64,000 nucleotides of DNA from Gnetum montanum (lineage: Eukaryota; Streptophyta; Gnetopsida; Gnetales; Gnetaceae), in the NCBI GenBank assembly GCA_015680685.1, contig MNCI01023362.1, positions 62,661 to 126,660 of the forward strand, given 5' to 3'. Under the pieces are notes generated by a model. That model saw only the letters and a list, made by a program, of their open reading frames with translations. It was not told the origin of the DNA and did not search any database. The position numbers and the translations under genes were made by a program. Positions 1 to 13,311 of this stretch are shown piece by piece (within the stretch, counting starts at the first letter, position 1; every line of letters begins with the position of its first letter).

Positions 1-299
1 CTAGCATTTAATTGCACTTTTTAATATTTTTTACACATATTTTCACATTTGTACTTTTGTTTTGCATTGGAAGCTTTGACTACACTCACCCTTTTTGACA
101 TCGTGGATGCTACAAACACCATGCAAATCCTTAGCATTCATTTTGGTGTAACACCTGTAAGTCCCAGTTCAATCGACAAGACCATTTTGTGCACCCTATA
201 TTCATTTCTAGTAGGCCCTCATGTGGACATGGGGTTAAGCTATACACATCACAAACTCTCGATGTACCATTCTAGCCTTTGATATTTTTTGTTGCAACA
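1..299 (+). repeat. 3' end of a Tat-family LTR (R1)
   Basis: This stretch aligns by eye with the last third of the R6 5' LTR (about 27000-27405). It shares the AT-rich start, the 'caagacca' block, 'attcatttctag', 'ggttaag' and a closing segment that ends in TTGCAACA at 299. No primer-binding site follows, so this is the end of a 3' LTR or a solo LTR on the plus strand. The 77-residue open frame inside it is incidental. Confidence 0.6.
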
Positions 300-1287
300 C
301 TAGGTTACCAAGCGCTATGCTACTGGGCATACCAAGCAATAACACTACTAGGGTTACTAAGCGAATACATGTTACATTCAAAGTGGTCGTACTTATGTAA
401 TTAATCTATCTAGATTATCTTGCTTAATTACTAGAAAACATTGAATGCATGAATAAATATCTAAAATATCCAGAATTCTATAAGATTTATCAAGAAGCTC
501 ATCTTTATTGCCACACACATTGTCATGCTTAGGTACAATAGTTCTCAAATAAAGATCTGTACACTCAATGACTTCTGCTGCAGGCACTTGGGAGAAATAT
601 TCTAACTTCCAAATGTAAAAACTACAAGAGTTCAACTACTATTCTCAATCTGATGTCATAAATATGGTTGGTGAGCATGTATTTATAGGCCAAGACAAAC
701 CCCTATGTTGACAGGGCTACATTGATGCAATAGACTTCGTCGATGAGGCCCAGTTGATGCAACAAGCTATGTCGACAGGGCCTAGCTTGCGAGGCCCAGT
801 TAATGCAACAAACTGTATCTCATTACTTTCCAATGCATAGGTTTTAGGTAAGATGGGTAGTGCCAAGTTACAAGGATTAGGTGCTTAGGGCACTAAGTTC
901 CAAACAAGACAAGATCAACTTAGGCCATGGTTACTAGCCTTTTAGGATAACATAACAATGATCTTAATCAATTAACATTCTAATAATATTGCAAGATGGA
1001 TAAGAGTTACTTGGATTGGTATATCCTTGTCTTACCAATATCTCTTGTACTTGATGTATCTTGTTGAGGTATAATTAGATATCTTAATTGCTAATATCCA
1101 TAAAAGTCACTTTACAAAGGAATCTTATTTGCTAGTAGGATCCATCTTGAACATGATGTGCATTCATGGTTATCTTGTAGGTGTGAGATTCAAGGTCTAG
1201 ACTTAATTATCCATGAAAATTATTAAAAGATATCTTTTGGCTTACATGAATCATTTTAGATATAAGGTGCATTTGGGCTCCATGGCT
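300..1287. other. Internal/flanking DNA without recognisable gene
   Basis: This lies between the R1 LTR end and the R2 primer site, so it should be the leader side of the minus-strand R2 element, possibly interrupted by R1. I recognise no gag or pol motif in any frame. An 80-residue minus frame at 393-635 resembles nothing I know. A 21-bp block beginning gaggcccagtt occurs twice, at 745-765 and 791-811, and gacaggg motifs lie beside each copy. Confidence 0.4.
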
Positions 1288-1300
1288 TACTTTGATACCA
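1288..1300 (-). other. Primer-binding site of R2 (tRNA-iMet type)
   Basis: The minus strand reads TGGTATCAAAGTA. This differs by a transition from the TGGTATCAGAG match to initiator Met tRNA that most plant Ty3/gypsy chromoviruses use. It sits two bases outside an LTR that begins at 1303, which fixes the element as minus-strand with its coding region to the left, largely beyond the window. Confidence 0.65.
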
Positions 1301-1302
1301 AA

Positions 1303-1800
1303 TGTAACATTTTGTTCATGGATGTCATGGAAAATTTTAAATATATGTTATATAAGACATTATGCATAAGAAGATAATATGACAAATGTCAAATATTTGT
1401 AACATTCAATATTATGCATAAAGAAAATAACAAGGAAAATGTAGAAGAAAACTAAAAAAACTACTTTATTGATATGGAATAATGTATCTAGGTCATGTTC
1501 TAAGAGTTTCTTGGGGTTATCTTCCTTCAGCATATATCCCTTAGAGGCTATCCAACACTGCCACTACGGTTAGGCCTATTACTAGCCAAACGACATGGCT
1601 AGTTCTCTTCTTGTCCTTCTTTATCTAGCACCTATTACTTGCCTTTATCACCTCCAAAACTCCATACTAATACAATCTCTGATGCCTTGGTATAAATACT
1701 GTAGGTCAAATCCTCACAGGTCACCTTGAGAGGTATGCCCATTATTACAATGTACCTTTTCAAGTTTTAATTATAACTTTCCCTTTTGGGTCTTGTTACA
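1303..1800 (-). repeat. 5' LTR of minus-strand element R2
   Basis: A 498-bp LTR bounded by TGTAAC and GTTACA, which form a 6-bp terminal inverted repeat. The middle part (ggttatcttcc, cttagaggc, cactgcca, the cttcttgtcc run) resembles both R5 LTRs at 16014-16490 and 25466-25943, so R2 is a relative of R5. The primer site on its left side shows orientation. The partner LTR lies outside the window. Confidence 0.65.
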
Positions 1801-4619
1801 ATAATTACAATACTTGTTATGAAGAGACATCATCTTTGTTATGTAGTGGTACCATTCAAGAATGGAAACATGATAGACTCTATGTTGATTATTTTTACCA
1901 TTATTATTATCTCAAATTCTTAATATAAGATTTAATCTTTGATTTAACAATATTCTTATTATAAGAGAAAAACATTTCCTTATGGGTTGTCTATTTGAAT
2001 TGAATAATACTTTCTCTAAACAAAATATTTACAAAAGATTCTATCTTATATGATTTCTTCATTATCATTTGATCTTTCTTATCATTTATAGTAACTTTAT
2101 TTTTCATATCTTTAACTTTAGATTATTTTTTATTATCATTAACTTCAACATATTTCTCCTTTTTCTCAACATGTTTTTTTCTTAAGCAAAAAGAATAAAC
2201 ATTAAACAAATATCCTTTGCAATAATAAAAGCTACAAGAATTAAGAAAATTATGATATGTGATTGATTGAATATCATTCTTCTTATCTTCTTATAATACC
2301 AATTCTTTTTTATAGTTAAGAATATTGATTTGAAAAAAAAAAAACATCTCATATGTTTAATGGAACCAAGAAGATTAATGCTATCTTGCTTAAATTTTTG
2401 AAAACCTAGTAGAAGATTAAATAACTCAAAAAAAAAAAAATACAATTGAAGAATATTTTTTAAATTTGACATCAAAATCTAGGGTCCAATTACCCTATAT
2501 CTAGGGTATGCTACACTAGTGAAGCATTTCCTAGCTCAACAAGTAGAAGTAAATGAGAATAATAGTTGGTATAAATGATTTAAATGTTATGTTTTTTCAT
2601 GACATAATTTAACTACAAAGTGAAACTTTGATTATAAAAAAAGCAATTCAAAATTTGAATAAACACATACCATGATATAAACTCCTATACATTAACATAC
2701 ATACAAAATCATATGCCTTCATTACATCAACATTAGTAGAATGAGGAATCTTAAATCATTCATAAAAGTAATATAAATTTTTACATCTATAGAAAAAGAA
2801 AAAATGTTGGAATTAGTCAAAGAAGTGGGAGGTAATTTATGGATAATTGTAGAGAGATCAAATCCACTAGATAAAAATCAAAAAGAAAAAATTTAGATTC
2901 ATAGGAAAAAAATTAAATCTACTAAAGAAACATCAAATTTGCTTTAATATAGAGTCCTAGAATTCATCTAACAAGTTTAAATCTTAATACTAGTATCTTT
3001 TTGCATCCTTAATAAGTATTGATTTTGATGTGTAGCATTGATAGAATAACATCAATGTATCCCTTGCTTTGTCAATGCATCAAAATTGACATAAGCTCAA
3101 TAAATGCCTATATAAATGCATATATCTACTTCATTTATGAAATTATTTTATTCAATAGTATAACTAGAACCTATTAGTTTATTTTCATAGAAGCTATAAT
3201 TTTTCACTAAGTGGCTATAACATAAATCAAGTGGATTGAATAATATGTTATTCGAGTGAATATGTATCTAAATAGATCTTCATGACAACAATAAAATTAA
3301 GATCCATTTCATTCATTACATCACATGACTTAGTTTTATGTTCTTTTTAATTACACCTTACTTTTATTTCAAGCTTAAAGCATTTAGTTAATTATTTTAT
3401 TGTTACTGCACTTAATTAAACTGCATAAGTACAATCAACTTTGAGAATAAAAGTATTAATGTTTGATAATCCTAGTAGTGAACACTTGATACACCCAGTA
3501 GTGGACACATAGTAATCTAATAACATGATGTATGTTTAGGATGTGTATCATAAGTTGGGAATAAATGATCCATGCCTAGGCTATACTATTTTTCTTTCTT
3601 GCACTTAGATTAATTAATTCAAAATATTATATTTTAATAATAATATTTTTATCATGTACCTTAACCATACTAAACATATGAATTAATCCTACATAAGTGT
3701 GATTGGGAAGACAATGAACAATGATCAAACATTTAGTCATCTAAGGCATTTAAACTAGCCTTAATTGATGGAATTTGGTTAGATTACAAATGAACTCTTA
3801 TGATATATATGGTTGGATGTAGAATCTACTTTTTTGCTCATCATTAATGCAATTGGTGGAAACTGGTTCTAGTATTTTTGATAGTTATAATTATTCAAGC
3901 ATTACTATTAAAGTCTAAAATAATTTATTTTTTGAAAATAATAATATTTAATTCAAGGAATGCTTATTAATTACAAGATGTCTTCTTCTTATAGGAAATA
4001 TTCCCTACCTATAATGAACTTAGCAACGATATATGAAAGAATTGCTAAGAATAAGGATGAAGTACCATAATAACTAAAGGTGGTCTACTAGCATCTAGAC
4101 TTAAACTATCTAGTTTACAATTTCATTCTTTCTCAAGATGAACAATTATAATGGAGGAGCTTGGAAGGAAACATTGTGTTATCACCTAATTTCTTAGTCT
4201 CATAAATGGTCATGGTAGATTTGATAAAGGTGGAACTTAAAATAGCAACTCTAAACTACAAACTATTGATCAAATATCTATGCCCTACTAGTATATTGAG
4301 GTTCAACTATGAAAGGATCATTTCATGGAGATATGTCATGAAGATTCCAAGGCAAAATGAGCTATTATTTAGCTAACCTCATAGTTAGAAAAGGGGGATA
4401 CTAATTATCAATCTAGCTAATCTCATCACTAAAATCTTCCACCTCTTAATGGAGATAACATGAACCATCCATGACTACATTTAGCCTTGCCAAGTAACTA
4501 AGCAAAGAGGAGAATGAAATCCAATTCAAGAAGGACCTTAAGATTAAGATCCTCTAGTAGGAAATTAAGAGAGCATCAAAAAAATCATAGAAGAAGAGAA
4601 AGATAACAAAACTATTCTA
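1801..4619. other. AT-rich DNA, nothing recognised
   Basis: About 2.8 kb of very AT-rich sequence. I found no retroelement protein motif, LTR end, RNA gene or credible coding frame. The longest frame (2182-2475, minus) runs through homopolymers and is not credible. Confidence 0.5.
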
Positions 4620-6165
4620 TTGCTTCATATTCATCATCTTCATCCTCATCATCAAGATTTGACAAGGGTAATCATGACTAAATCAATAAGGTTAATGATC
4701 ATAGACCTAATGGAGATGATAGAAGAGATCATCACTGAGATGGTATAAGAGAAGGTAGATGTAAGTAACAAGTTAGGCATTAACATAAACAAAGGCATTG
4801 TAGGTAACACCACAAGAAACATGGTCATGTCATGGACCATGAGGATCATGGTGATTATAATGAACCATTACTTTCTACAAGGAGCATGATCAAAATTAGA
4901 GAGGCAATATACATTCTTACTAGGCATCAAAGGAATGCCCAAATCAAATGATTAAATATAAAAAACGTTCATAATTTTTATGGAGACTATAATGTAGATG
5001 CAAAACATCATCTACAAGTCTTTCGTGATGCATATGTGTTGTAGAACATTAAGAATGAATCGAAGAAGATACAATTATTTCCAAGGATACTCATCAAAAA
5101 ATCTAAAAGTTGGTACCAACTCTTGAAGCTAGAATCCATTAGAAGATGTAGTATGATGTTGGAGATATTTAATGATAATTATCAAATGTACTCCTAATTC
5201 TCAAACTTAAGGATGAAAATTCAAGAATGAAGAAAATATAATCATGAATCCATTATGTAGCTTTGGGTAGGTACTATGTTCTACTTCAATGATACCTAGA
5301 TCATGGGTTTTCTCAAAAAGAGCAACTATACCATATCATAGATATAATTCAAAATATTTTTTAGGTATATGATCAACAAATATTATCTAAAATGAGAGTC
5401 CACTAGATCTAATGAATTTATTATAAAGTGGAGAAAAATAAAGGTAAACTAAAGAAGAGTTAGAATGTAGAGAAGTATAAAGGGACTCTTTAATATACAA
5501 AAAGGTGATTTATCTCTGTAAGCCAGATGAAGAAGCACCATTGGATGAAATTATACAAAGAAAAATATTTCCTATTCAAAATAAGTCATTAAAATCTCAA
5601 CAAATTTTGATAAAAGTGAAACTCCATAGATGAAAATTTTTAAATATTACTTAAGATCATGGAGGAAAAAGTAGAATATGAAAGAGATAATAATGATAAG
5701 AACAAAAGAAAGAAAAAAGATGTAGGAAAGACCTATTATTAGAAAAAAGAAAAAGAAACTATAGTGAAGGAGGTTTCATACTCTAAATTAGAGCATCTTG
5801 ATTATTATATCTACTAATATGATCATTGTAAGGGTTATTACCTTGTAATGTCATGTTTCTAGAAGTCTAGGATTTATGCCTTAAACTTGATGTTCATCAA
5901 GAAGCAGACAACACCAAGAGGTTGCCTTTTCCTCAAGAAAACTATAGCCAACCTTATCATTAGCAATAATACTATCTAGGTAGGGCTTTACCACAATCTC
6001 AGAAGTACTATCCATAATGGCAAAACCCATAGTAATGAAGGATGCCACCACCAAGACAATAATACCCCTACATGTAACTTGATCCATATGGATATTATGT
6101 CCAAAAATCTATATCTTCTAGTGGATCTACCATACATGTCTCTACTCATCTATATTATCCTCTTG
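4620..6165 (+). pseudogene. gag: Relic retrotransposon gag (R3)
   Basis: Around 4975-5250 the plus strand, read through several stops and frameshifts, shows the layout of a plant Ty3/gypsy capsid: a YGDYN-like start, HHLQVF, a run resembling NESKKIQLFPRIL, then KSWYQLL and a following IFNDNYQ. Capsid would package element RNA in the cytoplasm. A serine-rich run near 4620-4660 may be the N-terminal side. Near 5810-5870 there is a weak Cys/His stretch, far too decayed to call a zinc knuckle. No LTR, primer site or pol was found for this copy. It appears to be the oldest relic in the window, and its limits are approximate. Confidence 0.5.
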
Positions 6166-8399
6166 AGGGAGGTTTTTAGTATATTTGGAATATTTTCATT
6201 TCATGTTCTTCAATTTCATCCAAACCTCTCATTTTGAATTTCTCAATATTACTTAATTTCTTTACAATACACGTGGCATTATTTAATTGTTATAAAAACC
6301 TATTTTTCAAAATCTTATTATTAATCATGGTTTCTTCTATCATGCTTTGATAAACTTATTTTATGTTTGAAGATCTAGTTGATGAGTAAAATAGTATAGG
6401 TAATCATAAATTCTTCTATTATGATTTAATAAATCTAATTTATCTTTGAATATCCACATAATTATTAAATAATGTAATTTGAAATAATATCCATAATTGA
6501 AAATCAATTTATATTCAAATAATATCCATGAATATGAAGTAAAGTATTTCAAAATATTTTTAAATAAACTATGAAAATCATATAATTCACTTATTATCCA
6601 TATTCATTCAAATTAACTATTGAAATTATAGTGTTATGAACAACTAGTCAAATATATATTAGTTTATACAATATTAATCATCACAAATATGTATATGATG
6701 GTAATATAATTTACTATTTCTTGTTAATCTAGTTAACCAAAAATTATTTTAATATGTTGTATTGATTCACATTTTTCTTTGAGATAATAGCCAAATAGGT
6801 CATATAACTCTTTATAAGATTTTAAATAATGTAAATCTAAATAATGCTAGTTAATGCATCAAAATATCATATAACTTACTATTTACTTTTTTTTCAAATA
6901 ACAAAAAGACTTTCCTAACATGTTGTAGTTAATATTAAGTTTATTTTTTTGAACATGATGATGATGAATATTTCAAAGAAGTTCATATAATTTAGTATCT
7001 ATATTCATTAAAAATAAATATATTTAATATAAAAATTTATTCATTGAAAATTAAAAGTTTCTCAATTATGAATTGAGCAAAAATGAAACTTTTTGATTAA
7101 AGGTAGTAACTTCCTATGAATGTAATCATCACTACAATTATTTAGAATATGATTTTTGGTCCAAATGAAGTTTTCTTTATCCTCATTAAGAATCTTATCA
7201 TTAGTATCATCAACTATTATGACATCCCCTTTTCTATACTCATTTCTGTATTTTTCAAAAAATCATGTTAAAGTATTTTGAAATATTAGAAGCATAGATT
7301 TTTTGTGATTCTAATACAAGGTGATTTTTGTTTTGTATATACATCAATGGTAAGATAATTCATTATTCTTTCAACATTAATTGACTAAATTGATGACCAA
7401 AATGCATATTTGAATCCTTCCTTGATTAATTGATTTAGAAAGTCATGACCACCAGGTCAAATAAAGTATTACTTTTTACTGAGCATTATGTCATACATTC
7501 TATTGTACATCTTTAATTCTTTTATATTTGAAGATTGTGCATCCTTTATGAGTATATAGTTTAGGTCCAATATAACTCTTTTTCTTCTTTCTAATATCTT
7601 ATATATATCTATAATTATCCATAATTCATGCATTGGAAAAGGCATCTTTTTGTTAATTTGTAACATATCATAGGAACATACTAATAACATCTATTATTTG
7701 TGAAGTAAAAGTCATCTAGAAGTAACAAAATGATATTTGTATGGTAATTTATAATTCTTAAAATTATAATCATGAAAAATAATAAATATTTAAAAGCAAT
7801 ATGAGGACAAATCAACAATTTTAATAAGAAATAACTGAATATAAGACAACATTCTTAGTCAAAAAATTTAGTTAATATTTTAATTTATATAATCTTATAT
7901 GATAGTTAGAGATGTTCAATATGTCACATAGGATTTTCCTTCTATAAATTGATATATCTAATGCTTTACATGATGTTTTACTTCTAGTTATATTGTATAT
8001 TACATAAATGAAAACATAAACATCATAGTCATGTCCATTTCTCTACCTTATTATATTCTTTCAAATAATTATATCCATATTTCCCAATGGAACTATTCAT
8101 ATAATTATTCTAGTATATATTACTATTGAAGGTTCTTGTAAATAATATTAATTTTCTCTCTGCATTCAATATTACTATGAAGAGAATTCATGATCAATAC
8201 TATAATTTCCATAATATCCACTATAATAAGCATCCAATGATATACATTTCTTCTAATTTTAATTTTTATTGGTAGAAATATCTTTTGATAACCAATAATA
8301 TAATGCTTCTTTCCTAAATTAACATATAGATGTTTTTTCTTAACTTCATCATGCCATCTATCTCTATCACAATCCCATTTCCTAATGGTGTTGTTACAT
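6166..8399. other. AT-rich DNA, partly the R4 3' LTR
   Basis: No gene found. The right part should contain the body of the minus-strand R4 3' LTR, whose start is visible at 8525, but I could not locate its other end because no good match to the 15697-16013 segment was found. An exact 22-bp direct repeat (start cctaatggtg) lies at 8381-8402 and 8423-8444. Confidence 0.4.
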
Positions 8400-8525
8400 A
8401 ACAAAAATGATATCTCTTCTACCCTAATGGTGTTGTTACATAACTCATTTCATAACTTGCTCTTGGATTAGCTTCCATGTTGGTGATACCCTATTATCCT
8501 ATCCATTTAAGTTGGTTATCCAACA
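8400..8525 (-). repeat. Start of the R4 3' LTR (Athila-type)
   Basis: Directly after the polypurine tract, the minus strand begins TGTTGGATAACCAAC, a TG start for an LTR. Only this edge is certain; the LTR continues left for an unknown distance. It is the 3' LTR because gag-pol lies to the right on the minus strand. Confidence 0.55.
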
Positions 8526-8541
8526 ACCCCCACCCCCGCTC
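8526..8541 (-). other. Polypurine tract of R4
   Basis: The minus strand reads AGCGGGGGTGGGGGT directly before the LTR start at 8525. It would prime plus-strand DNA synthesis. It is the longest G-run in this AT-rich part of the window, and its position after integrase and beside a TG LTR edge supports the call. Confidence 0.7.
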
Positions 8542-9869
8542 GCCTTTTAAGTAAACTAGGGTATGTCAAAAAGGTTATATCAAAAAGCAAACATGCCATG
8601 GGTTTTGTATATTTTTTACTATGTATGAAATACTAGTAAACTTCGATCTTACAAGTATTAGTGTCCAAAATGCTCCACCATAGTAGGGATCTCAACCACT
8701 AATACCTATGGAGGTCATAATGAGAATCAAATGAAAGACCCTAGATCCTAAAGTACCAATAGACATAATAGATGGTAGCCAAATAGAAATTAGAAGGGAT
8801 ATGGTCAAAAATAAATAAGAAAAATAGGAATAATAAATACTCTTTATAGTATGAAGTGCCATAAATCAAGGGAAAAAATAAGCTAAGTAAGGTAAATGGT
8901 CAAAAATGAAAGTAAATATTAATATACCTCCTTAGATAAGTCAATACACCTTATTCAATGTCATATCCTAGCTGCAAGGTGATGGCATAGTGAATGATGA
9001 TAAGGAATCACTACTTCATCCATATACACTCTACTTATGAAAGGAGGTTCTTAATGGATGCTTAAAATTATGAGATTTGAGCATGGCTTCAACCATACGA
9101 TTCTTGTGGAAGTGTGGCCCTACTCATGATTAAAGGTTCTCTTGGGACCATCTTCTCATATGGACAACTTTTTTTAGTTTTCCTTTTCTTTCCCATTTTT
9201 TCTGTGTTTTTTTTTCAAATTGAAAGTAGATAACAAGGTCTTCTTCAATCTTGAGGTTCTTATGAAAGCCAAAGTTATTTTTGGATCTGTTTAATAGGTT
9301 TCTCATGTGGGTGTTGATTAATTTTCACATGCTAGTACTACCTTTATTGCTAGTCCTAATATAGCACATTCTTTCTAGCTTATTAAATTATCCAACAAAA
9401 TAATTAATAGAACCATTCATTAATGATCAATAACTGAACTTGGTTATTTTTTCCATGATTCATGAAATTTATAAAACTTAAAGAATATTGTGAAGAAGAA
9501 AAATAAAAGAGTTATTTAGATAGTTTATTTTTTTATTAGTCTAAAGGCTCACCCATAGATGAATTTTGGGTTTAAATTGACCTATCTCAAGGTAGGGGAA
9601 GATGTCCTTCTCCCTTGCATTCTAAACATGATGCTAATGAATTATTTGAAGTCCAAACTAATAATAGAATTTTCTATTATCTTCTACATTGTTCAAGGAA
9701 AATTTTGTAGACTATGATACTTCTTTCATTATATGAAAATATTAAATAAGGTATTTGCTTAAGATTACTACCCAATTCTTTGACTTCTAATTGAGTCTTT
9801 TCATTTCTTTCATCATCCTCGGGATAGGTTGGTTCATCTATCTCTACTAATTCATCCTCTCTTTTTTCC
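8542..9869 (-). other. R4 region between integrase and 3' LTR
   Basis: About 1.3 kb follows the integrase C-terminus. In Athila elements this interval sometimes holds an env-like frame, but I see no membrane protein or other credible frame here. The coding strand is full of stops in all frames. Confidence 0.45.
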
Positions 9870-10995
9870 TCAATTTTATGTTGATTATATTGCTAAAGTC
9901 TTTGGTCATTTACTAGAAATATAGTAGATAAATTATCAATAGGTTCAATTAAAACACTTCCATTATTATGGGATTGTAATACTAGGTAGGAGCCTTCCCA
10001 CTAAGTTGTTAGCTTCCCTAGAAATTTATGTAGTCTCATGTTATATAAAATGACTTTATTACTTATTGAAAAATATTTTTTAAATATATTCTTATCATGT
10101 AGACACTCCATTTTCTTTTTTATGATTCTTTGCTTATAAAGTGCATGCAATTGCATTTCATCAAGTTCATGTATTTGAGTCATTCTAAAGTCTTGATTTG
10201 TTTCTTCATGAAAATTCAATTGTTGTGCTAATTGTAAAGATTGGTATTTTACTTCTAAAGGTAATAAACATTAATTTTTGCAAACCTATTGATAAGGTGA
10301 ATAGCCTATGCTTGGCTTATATGTGATCCTATAAGCCCAAAGTGCATCTTATAATTTTTTAGATTAATCTTTCTTCTTAGCGCATATGGTTTTTGTTAAG
10401 ATCTTTAGAATGATTCTATTTGCATTATCTACTTGATAATTCATTTGAGGATGATAGGAAATAGATATCTTATGTTGGATCACACAAGACTTAAATAATT
10501 TATCCATTATTCGATTTACAAAGTAAGTTTCTTGATTGCTTATGATCGCTTGTGGAGTTCCAAATCATGTCAGAATATGTTCCCTTAGGAAAGCTATAAC
10601 TACTTTAACATCATTTTTTGGGGTGGCTTTAGCTTCTTCCCACTTAGTGACATAGTATATATAGACTAGAATGTATTGACATCCATTACACATTGAAAAT
10701 GGTCCTAAAAAGTCTATACCCCATAATCGAATGGTTCCATTATTAAGATTGGATCTACTAGCATTTCTTGTCCTTTTGTCATTGCCCCTATTCTTTGACA
10801 TTTATCACACTCCAAAACATATTTATGAGCATCTTTAAATATATGAGGTCAATAAAATCCACTTTGCAAGATCTTTATAGCAGTTCTTCAACTATCAAAT
10901 GTCCACCTCTAAGGTCATCATGATAGATGTTTAAGATTCTTATTGCTCATCCTCATCTACACATCATCTTGCTACATTGTCTTTACATACTCTAT
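9870..10995 (-). pseudogene. pol: R4 integrase (Athila-type)
   Basis: Integrase would insert element DNA into the nucleus. The minus strand carries a degenerate N-terminal zinc-binding region near 10990-10800, then the catalytic core: WGIDFLGPF with the first aspartate at about 10700-10730, followed by QYILV, YVTKWEEA and a VIAFLRE segment. This matches the Athila/Tat integrase pattern. The C-terminal end near 9880-9940 shows the VNDQRL motif typical of the region after the core. Several stops and frame changes make it inactive. It follows RT/RNase H in normal pol order and is a remnant of one gag-pol polyprotein. Confidence 0.7.
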
Positions 10996-12640
10996 AGAGG
11001 TACACTTTATTCTAAATGTATTTGGAGATGTTTCTTAGGAAATATTTCTTCTCCTCTTTACTTTATTAGGTTGGCATTTTCATAGCGGCAAGGTAATTTG
11101 CTATATCAACAAACCAAGGATCTTTCTTTACGGAAAAGAGTTGTTTGTTAGGGAATTCATCATTAAATTATCCTTTTGTCTTATTTTCATCCTTGGTTTC
11201 CAATCTAGAAAGGTTTTATACCATAATATTTTTCCTATCCCTTTTATCTAAAATGTCAAGATCAAACTCTTGGAGTAATAGGCACCATCTCATTATCCTA
11301 GAATTTTCTATTTTTTTGGTGGCTAGAAATTTATTGGTTGAATGATTAGTGTAAAATTAAGTTTTATATCCTATTAAGTAATGCCTAAATTTATTTAGAT
11401 CATACATAATGTCCAAGAATTCTTTTTTTGTAGTTGTGTAATTTACTTGGGCTTGGTCTAGACTTGTATTGACATAATAAATTACCCATGGTTTATTGTC
11501 TATATATTGTCCCAAGACTATCCCTATAGTGTGTCACTAGCATCACACATTAAATCAAATAAAAAATACTAATTAGGTACATTAATTATAGGATTGATAG
11601 TGACTCTTTTATTTAGTTTGGAGAATGCTTCTTGACAATCATTAGTCCATGTAAAAGGAACATCCTTTTCTAAGAGCATGTAAAGGGGCTTAGATATTTT
11701 TGGGAAGTTTTTACTAAATCATCTATAATATCTAGAATGTCCTAAAAAGGATTGAAGAGTCTTTAAGTTTGTTAGAGTTGGAAGTGTATATATTACTTTT
11801 ACTTTTTCCTCATTCATTCATATCCCTTAGAAATTATATGCCCTAAAATCACACTTCTTGTGAACATTAAATGACTCTTTTCCCAACTTAACTTTACATT
11901 TTTATCAATGCATCTATCTAAAAAAAATTCCAAGCATTGTAATGGTTGTTCATAAGTATCCTCATATATTGAAAAATCATCCATGAATACTTCTACATAT
12001 TCTTCTAACATATCAAAAAATATTGATATCATGACCCTTTAGAAGATAGTAGGTGCATTACAAAGGTAGAAAGGCATCTGATAGTAAGCAAAAGCTTTGT
12101 ATGAACATCTAAAGGTTGCTTTATGCTAATCTTGTGCCACAATGGCTACTTGATTGTAACCACTAAACTCATCCAAAAAGCAATAGCACTCATGTCCTTC
12201 TAATTTGTTCAAATTTTGGTCTATGTAAGGTAGGGAAAAATGATATTTCTTTGTGTTTTAATTAAGTTTTCTATAGTCTACAGAAACTTATCATTTTCTT
12301 CCCTCTTTAGGAACTATAGTGATGGGGCTTACCCACTCACTATTAGCTATTGGATAAATAATTCGTTTCTTTCAAAGATTTGAGATTTCATCTTTAATAA
12401 TTTGTTTTAGGGCTAGATTAATTCTTCAAGAAGGAACTCTAAATGGTTTCACATTATCTTCTAGATATATATGATATTGGCATATGTTGGATGAAATTCC
12501 TTGATGGAGGTCCTCATAACTAGATGTAAATGCCTTAGACTTTCTTCTTAAAACTTCTATCAATTTTGCTTCTTGCCCATTAGAAAGTTGGAAATTTACT
12601 ATTAAGGGTTTATTTTAATTAAGGAAAATGTACTTAAGAT
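10996..12640 (-). pseudogene. pol: R4 reverse transcriptase and RNase H (Athila-type)
   Basis: Reading the minus strand from 12640: LREFLDLRELPRNLKYIFL, then a region resembling IIYPIANSEWVSPITIVPKEG near 12310-12370, and the catalytic palm VEVFMDDFSIY at about 11960-11995 with both aspartates kept. LGHIISK lies near 11820-11850. RNase H sequence follows down to about 11000. The FMDD box and the following WEKSHLMFTRSVILGH block fit Athila RT. Numerous stops, many reading TAG or TAA where Q or W is expected, break it. Confidence 0.75.
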
Positions 12641-12873
12641 TGCGAGGTAATTCTCTAAGATCTAAGAAATCATTATTTAGTGGTAGAATTTTTTCTCCAA
12701 TATTCCCTAATCTCAAATTGAAAATTTGATCAAGAAGATATTGTTATTTTTTTTGCGAAGGAATCTAAGGATCCTTCCTCAAAAGTTTTTAATACTAACA
12801 TTTCCCTATCTTGTGCCATTGTTGATCTAGGTATTGTATAGAACATTCTTACATATTTTATATCTTGGTTTAA

Positions 12874-13311
12874 TTAGTCCTCCTTTTCTTTGTCATATAT
12901 GTTAAGCATAAAAGTAAGATTTGCGAAAGATAATTGGAGTTTCCCTAATATACAATTGATTATTGCATTAGTTATTGGTAAGTACAATCTACTTAATATG
13001 ATGGGGAAATAATCTGGATCTTTTACTTCCAACATAACAAAATCAACAAAGTATTTTCCTCTTTCAACCTCCACTATTAAATCTTCCACCACTCCTATGG
13101 GTTTCACAATTGAGACATCAGCCAAAGATATTGTCATATTCACTTTCCTTATGTCTTGTAAATCAAGTGACCTAGCCATTTCAAGTGGCATAATATTGAT
13201 GCTAGCTCCTAAATCCAATAGGGCATTCTCAATATTCTTTTCATTTATCTTATTTGGAATTGTGGGAGTCCTTGGATCTTGGTCTTTTAAAACTTATTGA
13301 CTTTTTATAAG
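12874..13311 (-). pseudogene. pol: R4 aspartic protease (Athila-type)
   Basis: A minus-strand frame of 114 residues starts at the active-site motif MDLGASINIMP (the family has a C-D-L-G-A-S-I-N pattern; the Cys is Met here). It continues with SLADVSIVKPIGVVEDLIVEV and ILSRLYL, where the family has ILGRPFL. The protease would cut the Gag-Pol polyprotein. It lies between gag (right) and RT (left), as expected. The frame is open for its whole length, unusually well kept for this element, but its upstream part is lost. Confidence 0.75.

Noticed and set aside
49-282. 77-residue frame at the window start
   Set aside because: It lies within an LTR end that matches R6, where the frame is not present.
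8542-9869. Env-like gene after R4 integrase
   Set aside because: No open frame, signal peptide or membrane segment visible on the coding strand.
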